Shown: one piece after another, positions 34,919-45,178 of the stretch | How the letters are laid out: each line of letters begins with the position of its first letter | Numbering within the stretch: position 1 is the first letter of the stretch | Source: Candidatus Hydrothermus pacificus | Lineage (GTDB): Bacteria; Hydrothermota; Hydrothermia; Hydrothermales; Hydrothermaceae | Assembly (NCBI GenBank): GCA_002011615.1 | Contig: MTOH01000013.1 | Location: forward strand, 18,772-82,771 | Length of the DNA stretch: 64,000 bases | Reading direction: 5' to 3' | Notes under the pieces: model-generated | Told to the model about the DNA's origin: nothing | Databases searched by the model: none | Seen by the model: only the letters and a program-made list of their open reading frames with translations | Position numbers and translations under genes: made by a program

Positions 34919-36465
34919 AGAGGTATATTCCCATGTTTTTTGGGAGGGAGTTTCGCACTCTTGTTTTCAAGCATTTTCAGAGAATTAATTATCTTTTTCC
35001 TTGTTTCTCTTGGTTCTATAACATCATCAATGTATCCATGAGATGCAGCCACATAAGGATTTGCGAATTTTTCCCTGTATTCCTTTAATAGTTTTTGTCG
35101 CAGTTTCTCAGGATCATCGCTGTTTTCTATCTCTTTCCTGAAATTTATGTTAACCGCTCCTTCTGGTCCCATAACAGCGATTTCAGCAGTTGGCCATGCG
35201 AAGTTTATATCTCCTCTTATCTGCTTTGAGGACATAACACAGTAAGCACCTCCGTAGGACTTTCTTGTGATAACCGTTATTCTGGGAACTGTAGCTTCTG
35301 AAAATGCATATAAAAGTTTTGCACCATTTTTAATTATTCCTCTGTGTTCCTGTTCCACCCCGGGTAGAAATCCAGGAACATCTTCAAGGATTATCAGGGG
35401 GATGTTAAAGGCATCACAGAATCTTATAAATCTTGCTCCTTTGATTGAAGCGTCTATATCGAGAGCTCCGGCAAGAACCATCGGTTGCTGGGCAACTATG
35501 CCGATAACCCTTCCAGCCATTCTTGCAAATCCGACTATTATATTCTGAGCAAATTCTTCATGAACTTCTAAAAATGTTCCTTTATCTGTTATACTCTCAA
35601 TAACATTTTTCATATCATAGGGAATATTGGGGTCATCAGGAATAATACCATCCAATTCCTCACATATTCTGTCTTCAGGGTCGTCATTTTCCATGTAAGG
35701 AGGGTCTTCCAGATTATTTAAGGGTAAATATTCAAACAGGTCTTTTATCTTTTCAATACATTCCCGGTCATCTTTTGCAGTGAAATGGGCAATTCCTGAT
35801 TTTTCTGCGTGAACCTTTGCTCCTCCCAGTTCTTCAAAACTCACCACCTCGCCGGTTACTGCTTTTACAACTTCAGGTCCTGTTATAAACATGTAACTTG
35901 TCTTTTCAACCATAAATATAAAATCAGTAAGAGCAGGGGAATAAACCGCTCCTCCTGCACAGGGACCCATTATAGCTGAAATTTGAGGTATAACCCCTGA
36001 TGCCATAACATTTCTCCAGAATATTTCAGCATATCCTGCAAGCGATACAACACCTTCCTGTATCCTTGCTCCTCCTGAATCATTGAGCCCTATTACAGGA
36101 ACACCGTTTTGCATTGCGAGGTCAAGTATTTTACATATTTTTTCAGCATAGGCATAAGAAAGACTCCCTCCAAAAACCGTAAAATCCTGAGAAAAAACCA
36201 GAACCGGTCTCCCCTTTATCTTGCCGAATCCCGTTATAACACCATCCCCGAGAATTTTTTTCTTTTCCATTCCAAAATCATAGCATTTGTGGGTTACAAA
36301 TCTATCAAATTCATCAAAACTTCCAGGGTCCAGCAAAAGTTCAATTCTTTCTCTTGCTGTTAATTTACCTTTTTTGTGCTGTTTCTCAACTTTTTCTTTA
36401 CCTCCACCTTCTTTTGCCTTTTCTCTCAGTTTATTTAATTCTTCAATTTTTTCTTTTGTACTCAT
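34915..36465 (-). CDS. Acyl-CoA (propionyl-CoA type) carboxylase carboxyltransferase subunit
   Basis: [53 protein letters not shown]. Start MSTKEK at 36465 preferred over 36531. Confidence 0.95.
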   Translation of the reverse strand: MSTKEKIEELNKLREKAKEGGGKEKVEKQHKKGKLTARERIELLLDPGSFDEFDRFVTHKCYDFGMEKKKILGDGVITGFGKIKGRPVLVFSQDFTVFGGSLSYAYAEKICKILDLAMQNGVPVIGLNDSGGARIQEGVVSLAGYAEIFWRNVMASGVIPQISAIMGPCAGGAVYSPALTDFIFMVEKTSYMFITGPEVVKAVTGEVVSFEELGGAKVHAEKSGIAHFTAKDDRECIEKIKDLFEYLPLNNLEDPPYMENDDPEDRICEELDGIIPDDPNIPYDMKNVIESITDKGTFLEVHEEFAQNIIVGFARMAGRVIGIVAQQPMVLAGALDIDASIKGARFIRFCDAFNIPLIILEDVPGFLPGVEQEHRGIIKNGAKLLYAFSEATVPRITVITRKSYGGAYCVMSSKQIRGDINFAWPTAEIAVMGPEGAVNINFRKEIENSDDPEKLRQKLLKEYREKFANPYVAASHGYIDDVIEPRETRKKIINSLKMLENKSAKLPPKKHGNIPL

Positions 36466-36513
36466 ACTTTTAACCTCTTTTTGGTTAAAAATTATAAGGT
36501 ATTGGAAAACTCT

Positions 36514-36543
36514 TTGACAAAAAAATACCAAATTTCTTATAAT
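36514..36543 (+). promoter_or_regulatory. sigma70-like promoter for the RAM-domain gene
   Basis: TTGACA 36514-36519, N18, TATAAT 36538-36543; AAAAGGAGG follows before ATG 36581. Confidence 0.75.
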
Positions 36544-36580
36544 CTATTATTCTCATATTATTAAAAGGAGGAAATGAGAG

Positions 36581-36838
36581 ATGAACAAATACACAGCTTT
36601 TGTGCTTATCAAAGTAAAAGTGGGTAAACTACCTGAGGTGGTAAAAGAGCTTCTTACTATAGAAGAAATCAAGGAGCTTTATATGGTAACAGGTCCTTTT
36701 GACCTCCTCGCAATTCTGGAAGCGGACAAGTATGATGAGCTGGGAGAGGTAATTGTTGATAAGATTCATAACATTAAGGAACTTGATGATACCCAGACCC
36801 TGATGTCCTTCAAAACATATAGATATTTCTTAGGATAA
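36581..36838 (+). CDS. Stand-alone Lrp/AsnC ligand-binding (RAM) domain protein
   Basis: 85 aa: AFVLIKVKVGKLPEVVKELLTIEEIKELYMVTGPFDLLAILEADKYDELGEVIVDKIHNI; no HTH. Confidence 0.9.
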   Translation: MNKYTAFVLIKVKVGKLPEVVKELLTIEEIKELYMVTGPFDLLAILEADKYDELGEVIVDKIHNIKELDDTQTLMSFKTYRYFLG

Positions 36839-36874
36839 TTTAGTTTATATTAACTAAAAAATTTAAGTTTTTAC

Positions 36875-36903
36875 TTGACATTTTTATTAAAAAGGTTTAT
36901 GAT
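36875..36903 (+). promoter_or_regulatory. Promoter for sensor module, short or no leader
   Basis: TTGACA 36875-36880, N17, TATGAT 36898-36903; ATG at 36914, no SD. Confidence 0.6.
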
Positions 36904-36913
36904 ATAATAACTT

Positions 36914-37771
36914 ATGAGAAGAATATTATTGCTTTTTATATTATCGATATCTATTATAAAAGGGGATATTTTGATAATAATGAATAATAAAGATAGTTAT
37001 TCCAGTGTAATAAAGAAATTCTCTTCTCTGTTTAAAGATGAAAAGATGGTAATTGCTCCTGTAAACAAGTTTCAACAGATTGGTTTAAACCCCAGAATAG
37101 TATTTTGCTTTGAACAGGATGCAATAGGCAAGTTTCCTGATAATTTCTCAAATATCCCGGTAGTTTTATTTTATATAAAGGACCCGCTTATGGATTTGGG
37201 GTTGAACATGACAGGAATCTTATATGTTCCACCTCCTTCAGTTTTTTTCTCTATGATGAACTCAAGTGGTTTAAGTGGTAAAAAGGTTGTTACTATTATT
37301 CCAGAGGGTGGCACCAGCACTTCTTATATAGAAAATGCCATAAGAGTGTCAAAAAACTTCAATATTGATTTAGAAATTATAGAAGTTAAAGCAGGCGATA
37401 TATTTAAAGTTTCAGAAGATATAAAGAAAGGGGAACTGATATGGATTTTCCCGAATAAAATAACCTTAAATCCGGGTTTTTTAAGATACATTATCAGGTT
37501 TTCTCTTAATGAAAAAAAACCCCTCATAGGCTATTCACGTTCAATGGTGGAACAGGGTTTTATTCTCGCAGTTGAGGTAGATGAAAATGCTTATAAGGAC
37601 AAAATGGACAAATTCTTGAAGAGCATACAGGGAGGTAGAAACCCTCTTACCATCCCTTTGCAATATCCCGATGATTTCAATTATTATTATAATTCTAAAG
37701 TTGCCAGGTTGTTAAACTTTGAAGTAGATTTTTCAAGGTTTTATAAAGAAGTTGAATATATTACAAAATGA
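36914..37771 (+). CDS. ABC transporter substrate-binding-like protein (PF04392-like), secreted
   Basis: Signal-peptide-like N-terminus; VVLFYIKDPL, NMTGILYVPPPSVFFSMM..., PLIGYSRSMVEQGFILAVEVDENAYKDKM. Confidence 0.65.
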   Translation: MRRILLLFILSISIIKGDILIIMNNKDSYSSVIKKFSSLFKDEKMVIAPVNKFQQIGLNPRIVFCFEQDAIGKFPDNFSNIPVVLFYIKDPLMDLGLNMTGILYVPPPSVFFSMMNSSGLSGKKVVTIIPEGGTSTSYIENAIRVSKNFNIDLEIIEVKAGDIFKVSEDIKKGELIWIFPNKITLNPGFLRYIIRFSLNEKKPLIGYSRSMVEQGFILAVEVDENAYKDKMDKFLKSIQGGRNPLTIPLQYPDDFNYYYNSKVARLLNFEVDFSRFYKEVEYITK

Positions 37772-39897
37772 AAGGACTGACTGAGTTTGGTAAAGAGCTT
37801 CTGGATAATCTGTTTTGTGATTTAAAATGTGCCCTTTATTACAGACACTTTAAAGACAAATATTTTATGCTGGGTTCCACCTCACCTGAATTTCCTCCTT
37901 TTGTAATGAACTCTAACTGGCAGGGATATACACCGGTCAATATAGACAATAACTTTGTATTGTTGTTTGCACAGGGGGTGACGCTTTCTGATGATATAAA
38001 TAAGAGAATTCAATTTGCTCGAAAATGCGTAGAAAATCATCTCTACCGGTACTATCTTAAAAAACTTGGAGACAAACTGCCTGAAATAGAAATACCCTAT
38101 GTCTCCTTCAGCAGTCTTGGTAGTGTTTTAAAAAACTTTTTACCGGATTCAAATATATTTTTATGGCTTAGAAAAAAGTTTTCAAATTTTTATAAGATAA
38201 TCTATTCTTATCCACAGATGGAACAGAAATATGTCGCTTTTTCAGAAACTCTTTCTACTGGTATAGTGCGTGCAAACACTGTGTTGAGCTACGAGTTGAT
38301 AGATTTCTTAGAAAATAATAATGTTAATTATTTAAAAATTATAACTGTTTCTGATAATCTTTTTTTATGGGGTTTTTATGATTTTCCACCAATAGAAGAA
38401 GACATAGATAAACTTGTTGAAAGATTTTACCCTGATAATTTTTTATTTCTGGACTCTTTTGAAATATTTATGAAAGAAATCTTTTTTAAAAAATATGACA
38501 GTTTCCGTAATTTTGCAAAGGACCTGCAGCGAATTTTCTCAGACATAGAAGGTGGGTTTCCCGTTTACTTTAAAGTATCCACTGATTTCCTGAAAGATGA
38601 ATTTTATCTTGATGAAAAGGGTGTTTTTCTTGTAAAAGCAAAAAATATAGAGAACTTAAATCATCTGGAAGATGTCCACGGAAAAATATCTTATTATTTG
38701 CCTTTTAAAAACGCTCCCCAACATTTAATATCCATAATTAATTCTAAATTAAAGGAGATATTAATGACCATATTTCATGAAAACTGTGAAAAACAGGTAA
38801 AGTTCCTTTTTGATTTTGTAAAAAATAGTAAATTTGATAAAATAGAGATTGATAGTTTTCTGAGAAAAATGGACGAGTTTGCAACCCTACCTGAACTTAA
38901 AACATCTATTGAAAATTTGATGGATGTCCTAAATAGATCAGTTTACTTAAAAAAAGAATACGAAGAAAAATTAAGAAACTATTCAAAATTATTCGGGGTT
39001 CAGGAGTCTGTGTGGGAAATACTTTTAAGAGAAACTGAGTTATCCCGCACTCTAATTCTTCTTTTTAAATTTATTAAAGAAGCTTATGAGGATGTTTCTG
39101 AAATTGTCTGGTTTAAAAGAGAGCAGGGTGTTATAAAAGATTTTGTTTCAAGCACCCGCTTCATACGCGAACAGGAGTTTATAAAAGCCATTGAAGATGA
39201 AAGTATTCCTTTAAGATGGAGAAGCTACTTTGTTATAAAAGACCGTTTCATTTATGAGTCAGATGAATATACTTTATGTTTTCTCTTTGAACAGGAGGTG
39301 GATTCAAACGAATACACAGGTATGGTAAAAGCCTTTAATTTGTTTTTATACTTTCTGGTCAATTTCAAAAAATATCACACCCAATTACAAAAAATTAGAG
39401 ATTTTCAAAAGGATTTTCCTGTAAAAATAAGGGTTATGAAGAATATGTTTTCTTTGCCTGAGAAGTCTGAATATGTTCTTTTCTGTGAGAAAAACAATCT
39501 GGAGTTAAATGGGATTATCAGGAAGGTTCTGGACGAACATAGTGTATCCATAAAGAAAAAAGATATACGGATAGAATTTCTAAAAGAGGATAAAATATTT
39601 GTTAGAGGATATGAACCCCTTTTAAATTATGCTTTCTTAAATCTGATGAAGGAATTAATAGATTACAACAGGATAAAAGGAAGGATAAACATAGCCATAG
39701 ATAAAAGAAAAGGACAGATATATATAGAGGATACAGGTATAGGACTTTCAAAAACCCAGATTGATATGCTCAAATGTAAAGATAAGGACAAAAATACTAC
39801 TTTCTCTCTCATAGGAGAAATATTTAGAGTCCATAACTTTGAATTGAGTATTAATGTGGAAAAGGGTATAGGTAATAAAATAAGGATATCTGTATGA
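37768..39897 (+). CDS. Large cytosolic protein with degenerate C-terminal HATPase-like domain
   Basis: 709 aa; N-box-like LNYAFLNLMKELIDYN and G1-like YIEDTGIGLSKTQ; glycine-rich G2 degraded. Confidence 0.6.
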   Translation: MKGLTEFGKELLDNLFCDLKCALYYRHFKDKYFMLGSTSPEFPPFVMNSNWQGYTPVNIDNNFVLLFAQGVTLSDDINKRIQFARKCVENHLYRYYLKKLGDKLPEIEIPYVSFSSLGSVLKNFLPDSNIFLWLRKKFSNFYKIIYSYPQMEQKYVAFSETLSTGIVRANTVLSYELIDFLENNNVNYLKIITVSDNLFLWGFYDFPPIEEDIDKLVERFYPDNFLFLDSFEIFMKEIFFKKYDSFRNFAKDLQRIFSDIEGGFPVYFKVSTDFLKDEFYLDEKGVFLVKAKNIENLNHLEDVHGKISYYLPFKNAPQHLISIINSKLKEILMTIFHENCEKQVKFLFDFVKNSKFDKIEIDSFLRKMDEFATLPELKTSIENLMDVLNRSVYLKKEYEEKLRNYSKLFGVQESVWEILLRETELSRTLILLFKFIKEAYEDVSEIVWFKREQGVIKDFVSSTRFIREQEFIKAIEDESIPLRWRSYFVIKDRFIYESDEYTLCFLFEQEVDSNEYTGMVKAFNLFLYFLVNFKKYHTQLQKIRDFQKDFPVKIRVMKNMFSLPEKSEYVLFCEKNNLELNGIIRKVLDEHSVSIKKKDIRIEFLKEDKIFVRGYEPLLNYAFLNLMKELIDYNRIKGRINIAIDKRKGQIYIEDTGIGLSKTQIDMLKCKDKDKNTTFSLIGEIFRVHNFELSINVEKGIGNKIRISV

Positions 39898-40574
39898 AGT
39901 TTTTTCGAAAACTGGAAAACAACCTCAATGTAGAAAACAAAAAAACATTAGATTCAATCTATTTTATTGAGCCTCTTTTAAAGATTTTAAAAAGGATATA
40001 TCTGCTTGATCCAGAAAATAGAGAAAAAAAATTAAAATTACTTTTGAGGAAAATGGAGATACTAACCGACATTTTAAATGGTAAGGTGGTTACAGATTTT
40101 AAAGAAATAGAACCCAGATTTTTTATTGAAAATATTATATCCGAGATAGAGAACCTTGAGGATACGGGTTCAATAGATTTTGAGATTAGTTTTGACGAAA
40201 ATTTTAACTTTATTTCAGACCCTGAAATTCTTAAATTCATATTTACTGAGGTAATTAAAAATTCAATATGGGCATGTAAAAATCAGGGCAAAATAGGAAT
40301 TGCGTTTAAAAGAGACGATTATAACATTTATATAGAGATAAGTGATTCAGGAATAGGAGTGGAAAAACATGTGAAAAATAAAATTTTTCTTCCCTTTACC
40401 CAGTATAGTGAAAGATTTAACAGAGGTTTTGGACTTGGCCTATCAATGGTTAAGGGTTTATCAAAATTTATAGCAGCAAAGATTGAAGTTGAGAGTTACC
40501 CGGGAGAGGGCTCAATTTTTAGGCTTATTCTTCCAAGAGATTTAAAGATTAAAACAAGAGAGCCCGAATTATAG
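39894..40574 (+). CDS. HATPase domain protein (histidine-kinase-like ATPase) lacking an obvious H-box
   Basis: [44 protein letters not shown]; no His in the N-terminal helical region. Confidence 0.8.
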   Translation: MKFFRKLENNLNVENKKTLDSIYFIEPLLKILKRIYLLDPENREKKLKLLLRKMEILTDILNGKVVTDFKEIEPRFFIENIISEIENLEDTGSIDFEISFDENFNFISDPEILKFIFTEVIKNSIWACKNQGKIGIAFKRDDYNIYIEISDSGIGVEKHVKNKIFLPFTQYSERFNRGFGLGLSMVKGLSKFIAAKIEVESYPGEGSIFRLILPRDLKIKTREPEL

Positions 40575-42638
40575 AAACTTTTTTCTGGTTGCCTTAAGTC
40601 TTCTTATAAAGCTTTTCCCTTTTCTCTTTTTACCTTTTTTAAATTGCTCCACCTCTTTTTTTATGGAAATCCAGAAATCCCTGTATTTTGCAGCTCTTTC
40701 AAACTCATATATTTCTGCAGATTCTTTCATTCTCTTTTCAAGGTAGTAAATCAGTTCAATCTTTGTAATTTTTCTCTGCATGTCTTTTATTTCCTGCTCT
40801 ATATCTTCAAATTGTTCTTTTTCAGATATTTTCTCATCTGCAACAGAGGTTGTTCTCAAAATTTGTTCCTTTGATTTTACTATTGTTTTTGGCGTTATTT
40901 TGTGTTTCTTGTTATACTCTTTTTGAAGTTTTCTCCTTCTTTCGGTTTCTCCTATGGCTTTCTTTATTGCATCGGTAAGATTGTCTGCATAAAGCACCAC
41001 CTGCCCACATGCATTTCTTGCTGCTCTTCCTGCGGTCTGTATTAATGCTGTTTCTGACCTTAAAAAGCCTGTTTTATCTGCATCCATTATTGCAACAAGT
41101 GAAACTTCTGGCAGGTCAAGCCCCTCTCTTAAAAGGTTAACACCCACAAGAACATCAAATTCTCCAAGTCTTAATTTTCTCAATATTTCCACTCTTAATA
41201 ACGGTTCAACTTCTGAATGAAGATATTCTACCCTGAAGCCTGTTATTTTCAAATATTCGGCAAGGTCCTCTGCCGTTCTTTTAGTTAAAGTCGTCACAAG
41301 AACCCTCTCTTGCTTTTCCACTCTTTTTTTGATCTCTTCCATCAAATCATCCACCTGATTTTCTGTGGGTTTAACTATAATTTCAGGGTCAACAAGTCCT
41401 GTGGGTCTTATAATCTGTTCTACTATTCTTCCCCCGCTTTTTTCTATCTCAAAAGCAGAAGGGGTTGCTGACATGAATATACACTGGTCTATTAAAGATT
41501 CAGTTTCTTCATACTTCAATGGTCTATTATCAAGAGCCGAAGGTAATCTGAACCCGTATTCAACAAGCGTTTCTTTCCTCTTTCTATCACCCCTGTACAT
41601 TGCTTTAAGCTGTGGAACAGTAACATGGGATTCATCTATTACAAGCAGGAATTCATCAGGAAAGTAATCTATCAGACAGCAGGGCCTTTCACCTGGTTTT
41701 CTCCCATCTAAATGCCTTGAATAATTTTCTATTCCCGGACAATAGCCAATTTCTCTGAGCATCTCAAGGTCAAATCTTGTTCTTGTTAAAAGTCTCTGTG
41801 CTTCTAAATATTTTCCCTGTTTTTCCAGTTGTGGAATCCATTCTTCAAGTTCCTGTTCAATTGACTTTACTGCTTCTTCAAGCCTGGGTTTTGTTGTCAC
41901 ATAGTGGGTCGCAGGATGAATTGCAACCTTTTTCTTTCTCTCTATTAAATTACCCGTCAATCTATCCACCTTTGCTATTTTTTCAATGGTGTCCCCATAA
42001 AACTGGATTTTAAGGACATAGTCTTCATAGGCAGGAACAATCTCTATAACTTCTCCACCCCTTATCCTGAAATTTCCTCTGTCAAGTTCAAAATCATTTC
42101 TCGTATATGCCAGATCAACAAGTCTCTCTATTATTGCCTCTCTTTCTATAACATCCCCCTCTCTTAAAATTAGATATAATTTCTTAACCTCTTCAACATT
42201 TCCAAGCCCATATATACATGAAACAGAAGCAACCACTATAACATCGTCTCTTTCAAGTAAAGAGGATGTTGTTCTTAACCTGAGTCTTTCTATGTCATCG
42301 TTTATTGATGCATCTTTTTCTATATAAGTGTCAGTTTCAGGAACATATGCTTCTGGTTGATAATAGTCATAATAACTTATAAAATATTCAACCGCGTTTT
42401 CAGAAAAAAGTTGTTTTAGTTCCCCATAAAGCTGGGCAGCAAGGGTTTTGTTGTGGGAAATTATTAAAGTGGGCTTTTTAATTTCTTTAATAACATTTGC
42501 AATGGTAAAAGTTTTTCCACTTCCCGTAACTCCTAAAAGAGTTTGAAATTTTAAGTCCTCTTTAATCCCCTCTACAAGCTCTTTTATTGCTTTTGGCTGG
42601 TCTCCTTTTGGTTTTAAATCAGTTTTTAATTTAAACAT
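40569..42638 (-). CDS. uvrB: Excinuclease ABC subunit B
   Basis: [45 protein letters not shown]-terminal UVR motif. Confidence 0.97.
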   Translation of the reverse strand: MFKLKTDLKPKGDQPKAIKELVEGIKEDLKFQTLLGVTGSGKTFTIANVIKEIKKPTLIISHNKTLAAQLYGELKQLFSENAVEYFISYYDYYQPEAYVPETDTYIEKDASINDDIERLRLRTTSSLLERDDVIVVASVSCIYGLGNVEEVKKLYLILREGDVIEREAIIERLVDLAYTRNDFELDRGNFRIRGGEVIEIVPAYEDYVLKIQFYGDTIEKIAKVDRLTGNLIERKKKVAIHPATHYVTTKPRLEEAVKSIEQELEEWIPQLEKQGKYLEAQRLLTRTRFDLEMLREIGYCPGIENYSRHLDGRKPGERPCCLIDYFPDEFLLVIDESHVTVPQLKAMYRGDRKRKETLVEYGFRLPSALDNRPLKYEETESLIDQCIFMSATPSAFEIEKSGGRIVEQIIRPTGLVDPEIIVKPTENQVDDLMEEIKKRVEKQERVLVTTLTKRTAEDLAEYLKITGFRVEYLHSEVEPLLRVEILRKLRLGEFDVLVGVNLLREGLDLPEVSLVAIMDADKTGFLRSETALIQTAGRAARNACGQVVLYADNLTDAIKKAIGETERRRKLQKEYNKKHKITPKTIVKSKEQILRTTSVADEKISEKEQFEDIEQEIKDMQRKITKIELIYYLEKRMKESAEIYEFERAAKYRDFWISIKKEVEQFKKGKKRKGKSFIRRLKATRKKFL

Positions 42639-42650
42639 AACTATATACGT

Positions 42651-42680
42651 TTGAATTTCCTTTAGTATTTTTATTATAAT
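42651..42680 (+). promoter_or_regulatory. Leaderless-type promoter
   Basis: TTGAAT 42651-42656, N18, TATAAT 42675-42680; ATG at 42691 with no SD. Confidence 0.6.
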
Positions 42681-42690
42681 AGTTTTTCAT

Positions 42691-43146
42691 ATGAAAAGAG
42701 AATTCAGAGCCTCAAGAGGATTTTTTTCTTACATATTTTTGTTATCTTTTTTTATGATTATTGTTTTCCTTTTTATTTTTTATCTTACCAGTAAAAATAA
42801 AGAAATCCTTATAACACTTGCGGTTGTTGCAGTAGTTGAAATTTTTATATTTTACATATTAAAATCAATGAAATACCTGATTGATTCAAGACATTTTACA
42901 GTAAAAATGGCATTTTTCTCATTTAATTTTGACCTTAAAAAACTGGAAAAAATATACTTTATGAGAACCTTTAAGCCGATGAGACCCCTTGGGACCTTCA
43001 GAATAAGTTTAAAATTTTACACCGATATAAAAAATGTGGTATTTCTTCAATTTAAAAAATTTATGCTCACAATCTCTCCTGAAAATCCTGAAAAATTAAT
43101 TGAGGCAATTAAAACATACCTGCCTCATATAGAAGTTGTGGAATAG
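42691..43146 (+). CDS. Small membrane protein, PH-like C-terminal domain possible
   Basis: Two N-terminal hydrophobic helices then a soluble basic domain. Confidence 0.5.
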   Translation: MKREFRASRGFFSYIFLLSFFMIIVFLFIFYLTSKNKEILITLAVVAVVEIFIFYILKSMKYLIDSRHFTVKMAFFSFNFDLKKLEKIYFMRTFKPMRPLGTFRISLKFYTDIKNVVFLQFKKFMLTISPENPEKLIEAIKTYLPHIEVVE

Positions 43147-43277
43147 AAATGAATATTTAAGAAGGTCACGGAAGCACCCATAAAGAACACCTTTTAAGAG
43201 AGTTTAAATTGATGATTGATTTTTTGAAAAGAAGAGTGTAATTTTCAAAAAAATAGAAGTCATTGGTGTAAAATCAG

Positions 43278-43775
43278 TTAAAGGTTAAATATAACAAAAA
43301 AACGAACTGGAGATTTAAAAAGATTAAATTTAAGATTCTTAATGTAGGATTTTGTGTTTATCTCATTATCCCTTTCCAGTATTCCATAATTACCTGAAAT
43401 TATATCGGATTCAATTGAGATTTTCAATTTTAAAATTTTAAAGTCAAAGTCCCATAACAATCCACTGCCTATGAGAAAATCAAATGTATATTTGTATGTA
43501 TGTCCATAATCTGATTTCACAGTGGTGTACTGGAAAGAAGGTTTTGAGAGTATGTAAAATCTTTTAAAAATGTATCTTAAAGGAGTTCCCATGGAAATAG
43601 AAAACTGGTAAGATTCAAATTTATTATCTTCTAAGTCCAGCTTTGTTGAAAAAGAGAGTTCCCCACCATAACATAGATTGTTTTTTTGGAAATTTATGCT
43701 CACACTGTATGGTATTAAATAAGGGTTAATGCCTATCCATAACGAAAGGGTGAAAATGAAATTTATAAGAATCAT
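43278..43775 (-). CDS. Putative secreted/outer-membrane beta-rich protein
   Basis: Signal-like N-terminus, alternating aromatic/polar strands, ends FRFFVIFNL-like. Confidence 0.4.
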   Translation of the reverse strand: MILINFIFTLSLWIGINPYLIPYSVSINFQKNNLCYGGELSFSTKLDLEDNKFESYQFSISMGTPLRYIFKRFYILSKPSFQYTTVKSDYGHTYKYTFDFLIGSGLLWDFDFKILKLKISIESDIISGNYGILERDNEINTKSYIKNLKFNLFKSPVRFFVIFNL

Positions 43776-44371
43776 CTTATTTCTAAAAGGATTGAAGTAG
43801 ATAAATATCCTTTCCCGAGCTCGCTTTTTATTCCTATCTTTTCATCTTTTGAATCCTCAATTTCACCCGAAGAGTAATAATATTTATATTCTGATTGAAA
43901 ATAATGCACTGTAAACAGGGGAGTGGTTAATCTTAATTTAAACTGAAGATTTTTTATTTTGAAAGGGAATTCAATCCCTATCATAAAATTGCTAAAAACC
44001 CGATGCTCATAAAACTTATATTTGCTATAACTTTTGTTTTTTAAACTGTCCTCCCTTATTTGCCGTGTATATTTCTTTCTGAATTCATAAAGAGGGTTTA
44101 AAAGTAACAATAAGTTATACTTATAATTTTTAAATTTCAACCCTTTTTTAAATCCTGTATTTATTCCGAGAGAAAAACTATAATATACTCTTTTTTCCTC
44201 TATTTTTTCTGTTAAAATACCTTCTACCTCTTCTTCCCATAAGTCCATTGTTCCTTTAACTCCGTATATAAAAGAGCCTTTTTCAAATTCAACAAAGTAA
44301 TAAGAGGGTAAAATTTTGTATTCACTGAATTCAAATCCCACATAAAAAGAAAACAGGATTATGAAAATCAT
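43772..44371 (-). CDS. Putative outer-membrane beta-rich protein
   Basis: Signal-like N-terminus, aromatic-rich strands; overlaps the next gene by 4 nt. Confidence 0.45.
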   Translation of the reverse strand: MIFIILFSFYVGFEFSEYKILPSYYFVEFEKGSFIYGVKGTMDLWEEEVEGILTEKIEEKRVYYSFSLGINTGFKKGLKFKNYKYNLLLLLNPLYEFRKKYTRQIREDSLKNKSYSKYKFYEHRVFSNFMIGIEFPFKIKNLQFKLRLTTPLFTVHYFQSEYKYYYSSGEIEDSKDEKIGIKSELGKGYLSTSILLEIR

Positions 44372-44377
44372 ATAAAA

Positions 44378-44407
44378 ATTATAATGAAGTCAAAATTGCT
44401 TTTTCAA
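44378..44407 (-). promoter_or_regulatory. Leaderless-type promoter
   Basis: Minus strand TTGAAA-N18-TATAAT-N6-ATG (ATG at 44371). Confidence 0.65.
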
Positions 44408-44424
44408 ATAAAAATATAAGATAA

Positions 44425-44458
44425 AAATAAAAAAGGGGAGGGCACAAAAGCCCCCCCT
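44425..44458 (-). terminator. Rho-independent terminator of peroxiredoxin gene
   Basis: Minus strand AGGGGGGG-CTTTTGTGC-CCTCCCCT followed by TTTTATTTTTATC. Confidence 0.8.
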
Positions 44459-44502
44459 AAAATCTTTTCTTGCCTGTCTTGACTTACTATTACTTACAAA
44501 TC

Positions 44503-45090
44503 TTAAAATCTCCCTATATCATCAGGTAGATTGACCTTTAAAGTTTCTTCCCCTTCTTTCCATCCAGCGGGTATTATTTCAAATCCTTCTGGTTTCGGTT
44601 GGTTTTTGTAAAGGTATTTCAGAGCCAATAATGCGTTGTATATGTGATTTACATCCTTTCCGAGTCTATCATTGAATACAGAAATATATTCAACAACTCC
44701 ATCAGGATTTATAATCACTGTTCCCCTTTTTGTGAGTCCTGTTTCCTCATTCAAAAATCCGTATTTTATTGATATCTCCCTTTTTATATCCTCAATAAGG
44801 GGATACTTCACCTTTTTTGCCCTTGGCGATGTTTCAACCCATACCTTGTGGGAGAATACTGAGTCAACACTTATGGCAAGAATTTCTGCACCTTCTTTTT
44901 TGAACTTATCATGATAATGGGCAAAGGCTTCAAGGTCTGTTGCACATACAAAGGTGAAATCAGCAGGATGAAATGTGAGGATTACCCATTTCCCTTTATA
45001 ATCCGATAGTTTTACACTCTTTATCTTTTTTTCATCAGGAAAATACGCCCTTGCCTCAAATTCAGGTGCGGGTTTCCCTATTTCTAACAT
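44503..45090 (-). CDS. AhpC/Prx1-family peroxiredoxin with a single Cys
   Basis: LTFHPADFTFVCATDLEAF; C-terminal EIIPAGWKEGEETL lacks the resolving Cys. Confidence 0.93.
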   Translation of the reverse strand: MLEIGKPAPEFEARAYFPDEKKIKSVKLSDYKGKWVILTFHPADFTFVCATDLEAFAHYHDKFKKEGAEILAISVDSVFSHKVWVETSPRAKKVKYPLIEDIKREISIKYGFLNEETGLTKRGTVIINPDGVVEYISVFNDRLGKDVNHIYNALLALKYLYKNQPKPEGFEIIPAGWKEGEETLKVNLPDDIGRF

Positions 45091-45119
45091 TTTACACCTC
45101 CCTGTTTAAAATAATTATT

Positions 45120-45139
45120 ATCTAAAAACTATTTTAGAT
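45120..45139. promoter_or_regulatory. Candidate operator: perfect inverted repeat near the peroxiredoxin transcription start
   Basis: ATCTAAAA-ACTA-TTTTAGAT. Confidence 0.5.
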
Positions 45140-45144
45140 TATAT

Positions 45145-45173
45145 ATAATACGGGGATTTTATCATTTTGTCAA
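45145..45173 (-). promoter_or_regulatory. Peroxiredoxin promoter
   Basis: Minus strand TTGACA-N17-TATTAT. Confidence 0.75.
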
Positions 45174-45178
45174 GAGGT

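Noticed and set aside
43278-44371. A single gene split by a frameshift (43278..43775 and 43772..44371)
   Set aside because: Each ORF has its own signal-like N-terminus and the 4 nt overlap is typical of coupled genes.
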